64,000 nucleotides of DNA from Circinella minor (Eukaryota > Mucoromycota > Mucoromycetes > Mucorales > Lichtheimiaceae), in assembly GCA_016758965.1 (NCBI GenBank), contig JAEPRB010000184.1, forward strand, positions 16,353 to 80,352. The letters are read 5' to 3'. The translations under genes and the position numbers were made by a program. The notes under the pieces are model-generated. The model saw only the letters and a program-made list of their open reading frames with translations, did not search any database and was not told where the DNA came from. This document shows, piece after piece, positions 47,741 to 57,479 of the stretch (its first letter is position 1; each line of letters starts with the position of its first letter).

Positions 47741-49456
47741 ATGACGTATATTACATATAAAAAAATACAATATGTCCAAAGGATGGATCCTGTCTATTAT
47801 GCCCGGTCCTTTCATCGTCATAACCAACCCCCCAAAAAAATGCCATTAATATTGCCAAAGCCTAAGTTTATGCCTCGATACCTGGTTCGTATATCAGACA
47901 TGGAATTGGTGAAAGGTTCTGAAGTTCACGAAGGATATTGTACATTATCCTATTCATGGAATCAATCGGGTGAAATTTTACTAGATGAAGAAATCGGAAA
48001 AAGTTACCGTATTGATCAAGGTAAACACAAAATTATATTTCCAGGCAAGACTGTACGAAAAAAACCAAGAGGTCGAAAACGAATTTCATCCAAAGTCAAG
48101 TTTGTCACATTTGAGGGACTTATACAAGAAATATGCAAGGATTTTAATATCAAATATATTTGGTATGATCAAATGTGCATTAACCAAAACAACGAGAACG
48201 AAAAACATGATGAAATGCGCCACATGCATAAAATTTATGGAAATGCATATTGCACATTAGCATTAGTACCTGAGTTAGGAACAGGACCATACAAATTCAG
48301 CCACACTTTTCATATTTGGCAACTTGAAGGATATAAGGAACGGTTTCTAGAATCGCAATGGATGAAACGTATGTGGACTTTGGCAGAAGCACTAATGTCA
48401 TCAAAAATACTTGTTGTGGGTCATAACATCCATTCTTGGGGGCATCAGTTGTTCTCTGAATTAGCTATTCCCATTTTTGATGAAAAATTCGACTGTAGCG
48501 TTTCCCGTGTTTTACACTATGCACACACACGTACAAGTACCAAAGATTATGATTATATTTTTGCACTTGCCAACATTTTTCCTGACATTATGAAACAAAT
48601 GACAATGGACTACAATCAAAATATTCAAGAATTGATGATACAATTTTATAGTCTTTTAGCAGAAAAAGATATTGGTATTCTGTGTTTTGATACCTATCAT
48701 AAATACAAGACCTTACTTAGATTGACATCCCGCAACTATACTAAATATAATAATACACCCATGCAAAAATTTGATTTACCATCTTGGACAGGTAAATATG
48801 GAGAACATGATAAACACGGTTTTCACAAAACATCTTTTAAAAACTACACTGTCAACGGAAGAATTTTGAAAATTACATGTTGTGGAATTACGAATAAACA
48901 ATATGATACCGAGGAGATTTCGAAGCTTCCATCTATCGAGAATATATTACCACCCTTTCCTCAACAAAATGCGCACATCTATCTTGGCTGGAGACTTGTA
49001 ATTTGGGTGCAACCACAGGGGTCCATGCGTGAAAAGCCTATAGATGTCGGCACTAATCATTATGAAACACCAAAGCCTTATGCATACAAGGGGATTGTGG
49101 AACGTCTTCAGGAATTAGCACATTTTATGTCTATCAAAAAAACAAAACTTCAATGGATCCCTCATAATTCTGAACTTTCAGTATCAACATTTGCTTTTGA
49201 TGTTTTGGAAGGAACACTGCAAGATTCTGGGCAATGTATAGTGCTTACTGGGATACCTTTTAAAGATCCTGATGATTCTGATGTAAAGTACCCTGTTATC
49301 AAAAATGATGATCCTGACAATTCTGGTGTAAAGTACCCTGTTATCAAAAAGGATGGAGATTACTACAAGGCAATTGGCATGTGCCATATATATCAGGACG
49401 ACAATCATTTTTTTGATAATTTTACACTGGAAGAACAAACGTTTGAAATTCATTAA
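47741..49456 (+). CDS. HET-domain protein, copy 5
   Basis: Intronless paralogue, 571 residues. HET blocks: TLSYSWNQSGEILL, IKYIWYDQMCINQ, DEMRHMHKIYGNAYCTLAL and QWMKRMWTLAEALMSSK; the usual WTLEE reads WTLAE here. It has the basic loop KKPRGRKR like copy 2. The pre-block-3 segment is private. Near the C terminus a roughly 54-bp in-frame tandem duplication repeats DPD-SGVKYPVIK (about 49267-49353), an addition absent from the other copies. It ends LEEQTFEIH. Confidence 0.85.
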   Translation: MTYITYKKIQYVQRMDPVYYARSFHRHNQPPKKMPLILPKPKFMPRYLVRISDMELVKGSEVHEGYCTLSYSWNQSGEILLDEEIGKSYRIDQGKHKIIFPGKTVRKKPRGRKRISSKVKFVTFEGLIQEICKDFNIKYIWYDQMCINQNNENEKHDEMRHMHKIYGNAYCTLALVPELGTGPYKFSHTFHIWQLEGYKERFLESQWMKRMWTLAEALMSSKILVVGHNIHSWGHQLFSELAIPIFDEKFDCSVSRVLHYAHTRTSTKDYDYIFALANIFPDIMKQMTMDYNQNIQELMIQFYSLLAEKDIGILCFDTYHKYKTLLRLTSRNYTKYNNTPMQKFDLPSWTGKYGEHDKHGFHKTSFKNYTVNGRILKITCCGITNKQYDTEEISKLPSIENILPPFPQQNAHIYLGWRLVIWVQPQGSMREKPIDVGTNHYETPKPYAYKGIVERLQELAHFMSIKKTKLQWIPHNSELSVSTFAFDVLEGTLQDSGQCIVLTGIPFKDPDDSDVKYPVIKNDDPDNSGVKYPVIKKDGDYYKAIGMCHIYQDDNHFFDNFTLEEQTFEIH

Positions 49457-50185
49457 GATTTTCTTTTATCAATTAAATACATATTGAAAAATATTTTTTC
49501 TAATTTATTACATGACTAGCAAAAAAGCTCTAAATATGACTTAATTTTTACTCTTCAATTTCAACATTTTATATTCTGTTCGTACATTACGTACGTATTT
49601 TTATAAAAAAAAAACAATCAAAGTTTATAAACTATTAGCTGCATAAAGAATAAATTGCTTCTTTATGCATATTAATTTTTATACGTATGTAGCTTATTTA
49701 CAGTATGAATGATATAATGTTCTAGGGCGTTCTTCTTTTTGCAAAACATATAGATACATGTAAAAAGACAAGTACGCCTATGGATATCAATTTACCTAAT
49801 CATTATAACTAAGATCGATAATTCGATATAGCGACACCCTTTTGATCTCATGGGACTATCGTTATAGCGAGCGGTGACAATAGCTAACATTCGAAAGGTG
49901 TAATTATTGACTTTACTATTTACTTATAAAGAAAGCTACAGGAGTTAATTCAACTACAAACAGTACACCAACTTTGGTTTTTCGCTCTCTTAAGAACAGA
50001 GCTACGTAAATCAATTCATGAGCAAACATAAAAATAATTACATATTTTCCTTATAATCGATTGTGAAAAAAATTTCAATTCTTTTTTTTTTCACAGAATT
50101 TTTCCTATGGTTTGATGCATAATTTTTACTTGGCAAGACCCTTTTTTTATAATTTACATATAGACAATTTGGCGCATGATGAATT
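49457..50185. other. 3' flank of HET copy 5 and dispersed repeat copy B
   Basis: 49457-49680 belongs to the HET 3' flank. 49690-49829 is the partner of the repeat at 11331-11471; here no MITE follows and the sequence runs into GCGACACCCTTTTGATCTCA and CGTTATAGCGAGCGGTGAC. No gene. The DIRS element starts at about 50186. Confidence 0.5.
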
Positions 50186-50200
50186 ATTATTCTTCATGGT

Positions 50201-50306
50201 GTACTGACATACATTGTGTAACCATTTTTTCTTTGTTTATTTCGAAAATACAGAAAATATATATATGTGTGTGTGTGAATACTAGCTATTTGTTACTCTT
50301 TATCAT
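50201..50306. repeat. DIRS left inverted terminal repeat
   Basis: GTACTGACATACATTGTGTA through a (TG)n run to GTTACTCTTTATCA. It pairs with the reverse complement of 54354-54459 with few mismatches, then similarity resumes briefly at CCTGGTA. Confidence 0.9.
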
Positions 50307-50353
50307 TTTTTCTTTCGCTCCTGGTACACTATTCCGTCGAACTAAAATTGTTC

Positions 50354-51241
50354 ATGAATGAACGAGATGACTCTCAACAATTTGATTTTCAGGCCGCATT
50401 CAATGAGATCCAACGCCGTCTTGAAGCTTTGGAGGCACCATCAACAGCAGCTAATTTACCTATGGATACTTCTTCTCTCGAGGTGGACGACTCAGATGAG
50501 AACGATCCTTATCTTACAGAACAACCACCAGCAACTATTTTACATCCTTATCCTGCCTTTAAAGCAGCTCTTCCTTCATTGGGTCATGATTTTTTTCGCA
50601 CCATATTGGATGACGAAACTCGGCGTTCTTTTCTCTATGAATGCCCTCGTAATACTGCTGGACAATATCAGCCTCCACCTCTCAACAACATCAACACTAG
50701 TGTCAACACCCAACGTATCGATCGCCAACTGCGTGATATTCAATACTGCTTGTCAGGTATCACCCGACCTATTGATTTATTTGTACACAACACAGTATGT
50801 ACCAACAGTGTTGATGTTCCCACGGCCATGCGCTTCGCCAATACTATTCATACCTTGCTTGCCGACGTTACTTCCGTTATCTCTCAAGTGCGTTCCGACA
50901 ATGTATGTAGAGATGCCGGTCTTGCTACCATACCTATCTCGCCTTCTAACCAAATTAATGCTCCACTATTGGATGCACTGCGTGTACTAGAACAAACTCA
51001 GATGGCTCAATCATTACGCCGCGCTTCGCGTCGCCATCGTCCTGCTCGTAGACAATCAAGTGGCACCCAAGCTGAAACAAATAAACAAATATCAGCTGAA
51101 TCTTCTCATTCTCGTTCTCACCACACTGACGATTATTCAGGTCAACGTCGCCAAAAATTTCAATCGGGTTTTCAGATCCGAAACAAGAAAACAGTCAGAA
51201 AACGACACTACAACAATCATCTGGGCGATGAAAACCCGTAG
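50354..51241 (+). CDS. DIRS Gag-like ORF1
   Basis: Open frame of 296 residues from the ATG at 50354. It starts MNERDDSQQFDFQAAFNEIQ with a short predicted coiled coil (RRLEALEAP), has a conserved-looking middle (HPYPAFKAALPSLGHDFFR), and ends in a basic Arg/Ser-rich tail suited to nucleic-acid binding (RRASRRHRPARRQS). Position directly before the RT and this layout match DIRS Gag. No zinc knuckle is visible. The frame is intact. Confidence 0.75.
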   Translation: MNERDDSQQFDFQAAFNEIQRRLEALEAPSTAANLPMDTSSLEVDDSDENDPYLTEQPPATILHPYPAFKAALPSLGHDFFRTILDDETRRSFLYECPRNTAGQYQPPPLNNINTSVNTQRIDRQLRDIQYCLSGITRPIDLFVHNTVCTNSVDVPTAMRFANTIHTLLADVTSVISQVRSDNVCRDAGLATIPISPSNQINAPLLDALRVLEQTQMAQSLRRASRRHRPARRQSSGTQAETNKQISAESSHSRSHHTDDYSGQRRQKFQSGFQIRNKKTVRKRHYNNHLGDENP

Positions 51242-51334
51242 GAGGTCGGTTGCACCCCTTTTCTTCATCTTGGTCTTCACTTTCCTCGCCATGGATACAA
51301 AATATCATACAACACGGGTATCTCATTCCATTTC

Positions 51335-53191
51335 ATGCAAAACCTCCCATTCAGCATCATCATCAGCACCATAAGCAAACTCAAACACCCTCATCTCAAC
51401 CACACGGCAACCTCACTAATAACTGCATCGTCAACAGCAAAAGCATCGTCACCAACACACGCTCTAACAACAATAGCACCGACATCAGCAGCAGCAATCG
51501 ACTCATCTATCCTCTCTCTTTTACAACAAAACGCTATCGAAAAAACATCCGAAGCAGGTTTTCTTTCCACAATATTCACAATTCCCAAGAAGGATGGCGG
51601 CTTACGACCTTGCCCCAACCTTTGACCATTGAATCGTTTTATCACCAACAAACCTTTCAAAATGGAAACAATGAAACAAGTTTGTCGCTTGATTCAACTG
51701 GGCGATTGGATTACCAGCATCGATCTGCAGGATGCATTCCTTCACATCAATATTCACAAAAACCACCGCAAATACTTTCAATTTCTTTGGAAGAACTAGA
51801 TTTACGCTTTTCACACCCTCGTCTTCAGCCTATCAGTATCGCCAATGGTTTTTATGAAGGTCTTACGACCAGTCATTCGTTAGGAACGAAGGAAAGGGAT
51901 AAGAATTTCAGCATACCTCGACGACCTTTTGATTTGTGCAGCTTCAAAGGAACAATCTCACCATTATACTCAACTAGTAATGTCGAAACTCTCCAGTCTG
52001 GGTTTTTTGATAAAGGAAGCAAAATCTCACACAACACCTTCTCAACAGATAGATCATTTGGGATTCAAGATCAACACCAACACTATGTGTTTCAAGGTTC
52101 CATCGTGCAAAATACGCAATCTCAGATGGGAAGCCCACAAATTGACCAACAATCACTCGACCACTGTACGCCATCTATCCTCCTTCATCGGAAAGGCCCA
52201 AGAGATGTCATTAGTAGTTCTACCAGCTCGTCTCTTTACCCGACAACTAATAATAGCTTGCCGCAACTACTACCGCTCTAAGGGTCTCGATTGGAACGAC
52301 AAGATCAGACATTCCCTAGCAGCAATACAAGATTTGAAATGGTGGATACAACACTTAATTCATTGGAACGGTCAGAGTTTCTTACCAACCAAACCACACC
52401 TCAAAGTATTCACTGATGCATCGGACCTCGGATGGGGTCTGGTGTACAACATGACAACAGTGTCCGGTACATGGACACCTCACCAACGCCAACAACATAT
52501 CAATTACAAAGAGCTTTTAACAATACGCCATGCTCTACAACAACCAGCATTGACAGGGAAAAATCTTCACATATATTGCGACAACACAACCACCATCGCT
52601 TATATCAACCATTTGGGAGGCACTCATTCCACAATGTTAATGACTCTAGCCAAAGAAATTTGGCTCGAGTGCTTAAAAACTAACACAAGGATTCAATTGA
52701 CTTATGTTCCGTCGCAGTTCAACCCTGCCGATCCACCTTCACGTCAACTGCATCATCAACTAGAATGGCAGATCAATCACCACTTCTTTCATCTTCTCAA
52801 CCATCTCTGGGGTCCACATTCAATCAATCTCTTTGCTTCTTCTCAGAATCACAAACTTCCCTTATACATGAGCTGGCGATGGGATCCGGAAGCAGCAGCC
52901 ACCAACGCCCTTCTTCAACCATGGAAACCATGGAAAAGGGTATACGCGTGCCCTCCCTGGAACTTAATTCAACAGACCATACAGAAGATTCTTCATGAGA
53001 AAGTGGCTGCAACAATCATCACACCAAATTGGACGAGTGCAATATGGTACCCAACACTACGCCAACACAGCAACAATCATCTAATAGTACCACGATCAGC
53101 AGTACTCGCCGCACCAGGCGACGATCAGACTCTTCTACAGAAGAATCCTCATTGGCATTTAATCACATGGCTCATAAACGACAACGCCTAA
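51335..53191 (+). pseudogene. DIRS reverse transcriptase-RNase H, interrupted by three stops
   Basis: One continuous frame carries the whole domain pair but with stops at 51623-51625 (TGA), 51797-51799 (TAG) and 51881-51883 (TAG). RT landmarks: GFLSTIFTIPKKDGGLRP before the first stop, ITSIDLQDAFLHI between stops, and the catalytic YLDD at 51914-51925. RNase H follows: FTDASDLGWGLV, YKELLTIRHAL, YCDNTTTIAY and NPADPPSR supply the D-E-D-D set. The first stop replaces the Arg expected in the LRPLN context (CGA to TGA). The third replaces a likely Trp (TGG to TAG). The N-terminal boundary is uncertain; a related overlapping frame begins near 51250. Confidence 0.85.
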
Positions 53192-54177
53192 TGGATAGTG
53201 GTCTCCAAGATGATGCTACTAACATCATGCTTCACCCATCTCATAATCATCAACGTACCAAGCAATATCAGCCTATCCAACAACGCTTTATTAAATGGGC
53301 TTCTCATCATCAAATCAATCCTTTTACACCAAATCCAACTCATTTAATCAACTTTTTGGCTTATGGACATGTTTATCATAATTGGACTGCTGGTACATGT
53401 GCTAATTATAAATCTGCTATTTTGGACCTGTACGATGACACTTCTATATTTTACAACAACCGCAATATTCAACAATTTTTTATTGCTCTTAATGAGCAAA
53501 CAATCCATTCCTTCGATCGTCCAAAATATGATATTTCTCCTCTTATTCAACATCTTATCCAATTGGGGGATAACATTACTATGCGTTCCATCGACTTAAC
53601 AAGAAAAACATGTTTTCTCTTGGCCATTACCGGTTTCTTGCGTCCTTCGGATATAGAACGTATTGATGCTGCGAGAACTGAAATTTTAAATAACAAGCTT
53701 TCTCTTATTATTGTCAAGCCAAAGGAAAAATGGCGTGGCCAGCCTATTGAAAAGTCAATCACAATTCGCTCACATACAAATCCTTTGCTATGTCCTATCA
53801 AGGCTTATACTAATTACCATGATCGTTTTTGCGAAGTCCCTTGTACTCAGGCATATCCGATTCGACACGTATCAAGACGCCAGGTTCATCGGTTTATTCG
53901 TCACGTACATAACAACGCTCAAGCAGTCGGATCCGAAAGGATTAGTAACCATATCAAGTATATCATTGATTTAATTCCAAGGCCAGAAGGTTCTGCCCGT
54001 CCTAAGGCGCGCGCTTTAGGTTCCACTGCGGCTATCGAGGCAGGTGCCTCACTCGACGATGTCTTGGTTCATGGCTCTTGGTTTTCGTCATCAGTTTTTG
54101 ACACTTTTTATCGTCTCTCACTAGAGACCGCGACCGATTTTACAAGCTTAACTTTACCAATGGGTACAACGGAATAG
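53044..54177 (+). CDS. DIRS tyrosine recombinase
   Basis: Integrates the circular cDNA by site-specific strand exchange. 377 residues from the ATG at 53044, overlapping the RT-RH frame by about 150 bp in another frame. The N-terminal SAM-like core-binding half shows QRFIKWASHHQINPFTPNP and TCANYKSAI. The catalytic half has the first Arg in GFLRPSDIERID (R200), then HVSRRQVHRFI, the box-II region RPKARALGSTAAIEAG and the box ending GSWFSSSVFDTFYR with the nucleophilic Tyr. The frame is intact, unlike the RT. Confidence 0.85.
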   Translation: MVPNTTPTQQQSSNSTTISSTRRTRRRSDSSTEESSLAFNHMAHKRQRLMDSGLQDDATNIMLHPSHNHQRTKQYQPIQQRFIKWASHHQINPFTPNPTHLINFLAYGHVYHNWTAGTCANYKSAILDLYDDTSIFYNNRNIQQFFIALNEQTIHSFDRPKYDISPLIQHLIQLGDNITMRSIDLTRKTCFLLAITGFLRPSDIERIDAARTEILNNKLSLIIVKPKEKWRGQPIEKSITIRSHTNPLLCPIKAYTNYHDRFCEVPCTQAYPIRHVSRRQVHRFIRHVHNNAQAVGSERISNHIKYIIDLIPRPEGSARPKARALGSTAAIEAGASLDDVLVHGSWFSSSVFDTFYRLSLETATDFTSLTLPMGTTE

Positions 54178-54186
54178 TCTCTAAAT

Positions 54187-54288
54187 ACACAATGTATGTC
54201 AGTACACCATGAAGAATAATGTCTTCTAAGTCGAGGCCTTTGGCCGAAGACTTTATTCCATTATTCGAATAGTACTGACATACATTGT
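54187..54288. repeat. DIRS internal complementary region
   Basis: ACACAATGTATGTCAGTACA through CATGAAGAATAAT is the reverse complement of the left terminus. From 54221 GTCTTCTAAGTCGAGGCCTT to TACTGACATACATTGT is the reverse complement of the right terminus, with one G-to-A difference (GGCCGAAGAC against GGCCGGAGAC). The junction defines both element ends. Confidence 0.9.
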
Positions 54289-54353
54289 TCCCACCACCCT
54301 TCCCTTTTATATTCCCTTTATTATTATTATTATTTTTATTCTACCAGGCACTC

Positions 54354-54510
54354 ATGATAAAAAGTAACAAATAGCTAGTATTCACACACACACATATATA
54401 TATTTTCTGTATTTTCGAAATAAACAAAGAAAAAATGGTTACACAATGTATGTCAGTACTATTCGAATAATGGAATAAAGTCTCCGGCCAAAGGCCTCGA
54501 CTTAGAAGAC
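54354..54510. repeat. DIRS right inverted terminal repeat and right-end extension
   Basis: 54354-54459 pairs with the left repeat. 54460-54510 is the right-specific extension (ATTCGAATAATGGAATAAAG to CTTAGAAGAC) that is present again, complemented, in the internal complementary region. Confidence 0.9.
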
Positions 54511-55271
54511 ATAACTTTATGCTTTGTTATTCATTTTTGCTTATTGATAATATCACAATGATACATGTTGATTTGAAATATAACAAGGGTGCAATAGAAG
54601 GTACATCATATGATGAGTTTATATATCCAAATGGACATACGATTATGGATGATTCAGGGGAGTCATAGAAGTTCAAGATCCTACACGATATTGTCGACCC
54701 TGATTTTGAAGCTAAAAGCGGACTACTTTCTCTTATGTAATTGACAAAGGAAGTGAGTCACTGGGAAAAGGTAAAAGTAAAGTGAAGAGGCCATGCAAAA
54801 AGTAGGGTAAATGCATCCACTATACCATAGCTTCAATACATTGGGAGTTCAAACTATACATAGTAGGTAAGCCATTATAATAGATAAGTTATACGTACTT
54901 CAAAAATAATAATAAACATATTATATACTTCTGTTGTTGGTATTTTTTTTAAGTAATGATGATCATTTCTTTTAATATTATGAAGAATATAAAAAAAAAT
55001 AAAAGAGACTGAGAATTATTATCAAGGGGTTCTTGTAATAAAAAAGCAATGGCGAAACCCGTCTATTTTCTTTTTGATCTTTTACTCCAAACAAGCTTGT
55101 AATAGTTTGCAGAGTCAAATTAAGCACAGTTATGGGGGGATGCCACGATCGTAGAATGGGGCAACTTTTTGGTTGCGGTCATAATAAACTGAAGAAAAAG
55201 CGCAGCTTAAAACTACATTGGATGACGACACCCAGAATGACAAAAAACAAAAAAAAACTGCTCTAGCTTAC
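54511..55271. other. Right flank of DIRS, gene remnant
   Basis: From an ATG at about 54561 a short frame reads MIHVDLKYNKGAIEGTSYDE and FIYPNGHTIMDDSGES before a stop. The continuation (ILHDIVDPDFEAKSGLLSLM) needs another frame. Probably a decayed gene; no family recognised. The rest is non-coding. Confidence 0.35.
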
Positions 55272-55838
55272 TTCATTCATTCTTGAGCAATGTTGTGGAA
55301 TAACTAATTAGGTACAGTCCCTGCTAGTCTCGCAGCAGCATTGCGTTTTTTTAAGGTGGCTTAAGGCACATCTAATTCATTCTTGAACAATATTGTGGAA
55401 TAACTAGTTAGGTTCAGTTCCTGCTAGTCTCTCAGCAGCATTGTATTTTTTTTTTATATAAAATAGAGGTCATCCTCGAGTGATGTTGTGGAATAACTAG
55501 TTAGGTGCCGTCCCTGCTAGTCCCTCAGTAGTATTGCGTTTTTTTAAGGTGGCTTAAGGCACATCTAATTCATTCTTGAACAATGTTGTGGAATAACTAG
55601 TTAGGTTCAGTTCCTGCTAGTCTCTCAGCGGCATTGTATTTTTTTCTTATATAAAATAGAGGTCATCCTCGAGTGATGTTCTGGAATAACTAGTTAGGTG
55701 CCGTCCCTGCTAGTCCCTCAGCAGCATTGCGCTTTTTTTAAGGTGGCTTCAGCACACCTAATTCATTCTTGAACAGTGTTGTGGAATAACTAGTTAAGTA
55801 CCGTCCCTGCTAGTCCCTTAGCGGCATTGTATTTTTAA
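55272..55838. repeat. Six-unit 92-104 bp tandem array with two alternating unit types
   Basis: Six units share TTGTGGAATAACTAGTTAGG, CC(G/A)TCCCTGCTAGTC and CTCAGCAGCATTG. Their cores start near 55293, 55393, 55485, 55585, 55677 and 55781. Type A units are joined by AAGGTGGCTTAAGGCACATC and TAATTCATTCTTGAAC. Type B units are joined by TATATAAAATAGAGGTCATC and CTCGAGTGATG. The order is A-A-B-A-B-A, so a two-unit block of about 192 bp was itself duplicated. No unit-length reading frame. Confidence 0.9.
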
Positions 55839-57479
55839 AATGATTGATGATCAACTAAAGTTTTTATACAGATATTCTAGATAAAGTTTTACCTTTTTTT
55901 TTAATCTTCTCTGTAATAAATTCTTCCAAGGTGATATATACTCATGCATATAATCTCTTATTGTAGAACATATTGTAGAAGCAAATGTTGCTTGGTCAGA
56001 ATAAATGGTAGTAAACCAAACTTCCCTTATTGCTGGAGTGATACGATTCCCTAGGGAGGGAAAATAATTAGGGTGTTAACAAGATAATGAAACTCAGGTA
56101 TAGATAGATGAAGTTTATATATGCTGCCATCTGTTGTGTTTTATTTGTTTTAAGCTCTTTTATGACATAAACTTTTTCGTTTATTACAATGATTACAAAA
56201 TATATTTCGACATTATTATTTTCTCCTTTATCCTCATGTTGCATAGACATCCTTAATTGTGTTTATGATGCTGGTTGGACCCAAGAATACATTTAGCATA
56301 GAACGACAATGGCAACACTTTACTGTTTCAGCTTGTTTACATTACTCATCATCGTCTGTTTCCATCCTTACAGCCATCCTTGGTAAAAGGCGAAGTACGG
56401 AGATCGCCTCGTATTATTATTATGTTGGGTCATAAAGTGATATAAATAGGACATCATTTTTCAATCAAATAAAGGATCAAATTTCCCTGAATGCTATCAT
56501 ATTTTTATTATTGTTGAATTAAAGAAAACAAACTCCTGCTATTTAAGCACTTTTAGTTGCTACACCAATAGCACCAACCTGTTTTGGAAACATAAATTAT
56601 TTTGGTGCCGTAAGTCTTATAGTTTGGACATAGTGTTTAATTCTTTTTAATATTTATCGTAATCAACATGGTAATGATTCTACTAATTGTGAAAATGCTT
56701 CTTGAAAAGGATGAAGAATTTCCTCAGGCATATTCTTCTTCTTTCAGAAGGCAGACTCGATATATTAAAGTTTAACAATAGAAATTATGCTTTCTAATGT
56801 ATCCTAAATCAATGACTAAACTTGTTTGTATGATAAGGGCGGTGGTATACTGTATGTATAAATGGAGAAGAAAATAGCTTACTAAACAGTGTAGGCAAAA
56901 TGAATAATAACTATGTTGGTTGTTATGGTAGAGAAAATGTATTGAAATGGATTATTTTGCTACTATGTATCACGTCATTAAAGGGGACAAAGATGCGAAG
57001 AATTTTTATTAATCAAATATTATTATTATTATCATACTTATTGTACTTCTTTTTGTTAATTGTATCAAAAATAATAATATTCAAAGTGTATAGAGAGTAG
57101 AAAAAAAATGGAAAGCAAAAAAAGATATTAAGGGTTGGTTATAATTTTTACCAGCAAAATGTTTAAGGAAAAAAAATAAAGAATATGTATGTACAATGTA
57201 TGTTATATATAAATGAAGAAGAGTATTTGTAAATGTTTAATAATAAGAGAAGATGTACATATTATGTAAAAAAATATAAATTAAAAACTGGATAATCAAA
57301 AGGATGGGTATGTAAAAAAAAAAAAAGATGCTGGTGTTATTGATGATATTGAAAGATAATGGTTTTTCATGGATTTGTTTCACTTGAATTTGTCTGATCA
57401 GAAAGCTTTTGGCGTTTTGAGCTTATAAAGTTACTATTGTTACTTTGTATAGGAGAATAAGCATTAATTTAATAATTAC
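55839..57479. other. Unassigned intergenic sequence
   Basis: Some higher-complexity stretches (56250-56440, 56560-56760) suggest decayed genes. A short frame at 56900-57100 encodes MNNNYVGCYGRENVLKWIIL plus a hydrophobic segment with no recognised family. No confident gene. Confidence 0.35.

Larger units (their letters stand above)
50186..54510 (+). mobile_element. DIRS-type tyrosine-recombinase retrotransposon
   Basis: About 4.3 kb. It has inverted terminal repeats (50201-50306 against 54354-54459) and a unique right extension ending CTTAGAAGAC (54510). An internal complementary region at 54187-54288 contains the reverse complement of the left end joined at 54220/54221 to the reverse complement of the right end. 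That is the template for circular cDNA in DIRS replication. Coding order is Gag-like ORF, reverse transcriptase plus RNase H, tyrosine recombinase, the last overlapping RT-RH. No target duplication is expected or seen. The element is structurally complete but its RT carries three in-frame stops. Confidence 0.92.

Noticed and set aside
50358..50990. Second long frame inside the Gag-like ORF
   Set aside because: Shadow frame: hydrophobic, no family pattern, while the overlapping frame from 50354 has the coiled coil and basic tail expected of Gag.
51250..52281. Long overlapping open frame in the DIRS RT region
   Set aside because: Its translation is Ser/His/Gln-rich without RT motifs; the true RT-RH signature is in the next frame. 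Only its first about 35 codons (WSSLSSPWIQNIIQHGYLIP) resemble RT upstream sequence.
55272..55838. CRISPR-like regular spacing of repeats
   Set aside because: Repeat units are about 100 bp with diverged copies and shared linkers, not short identical repeats with unique spacers. The genome is eukaryotic with introns.
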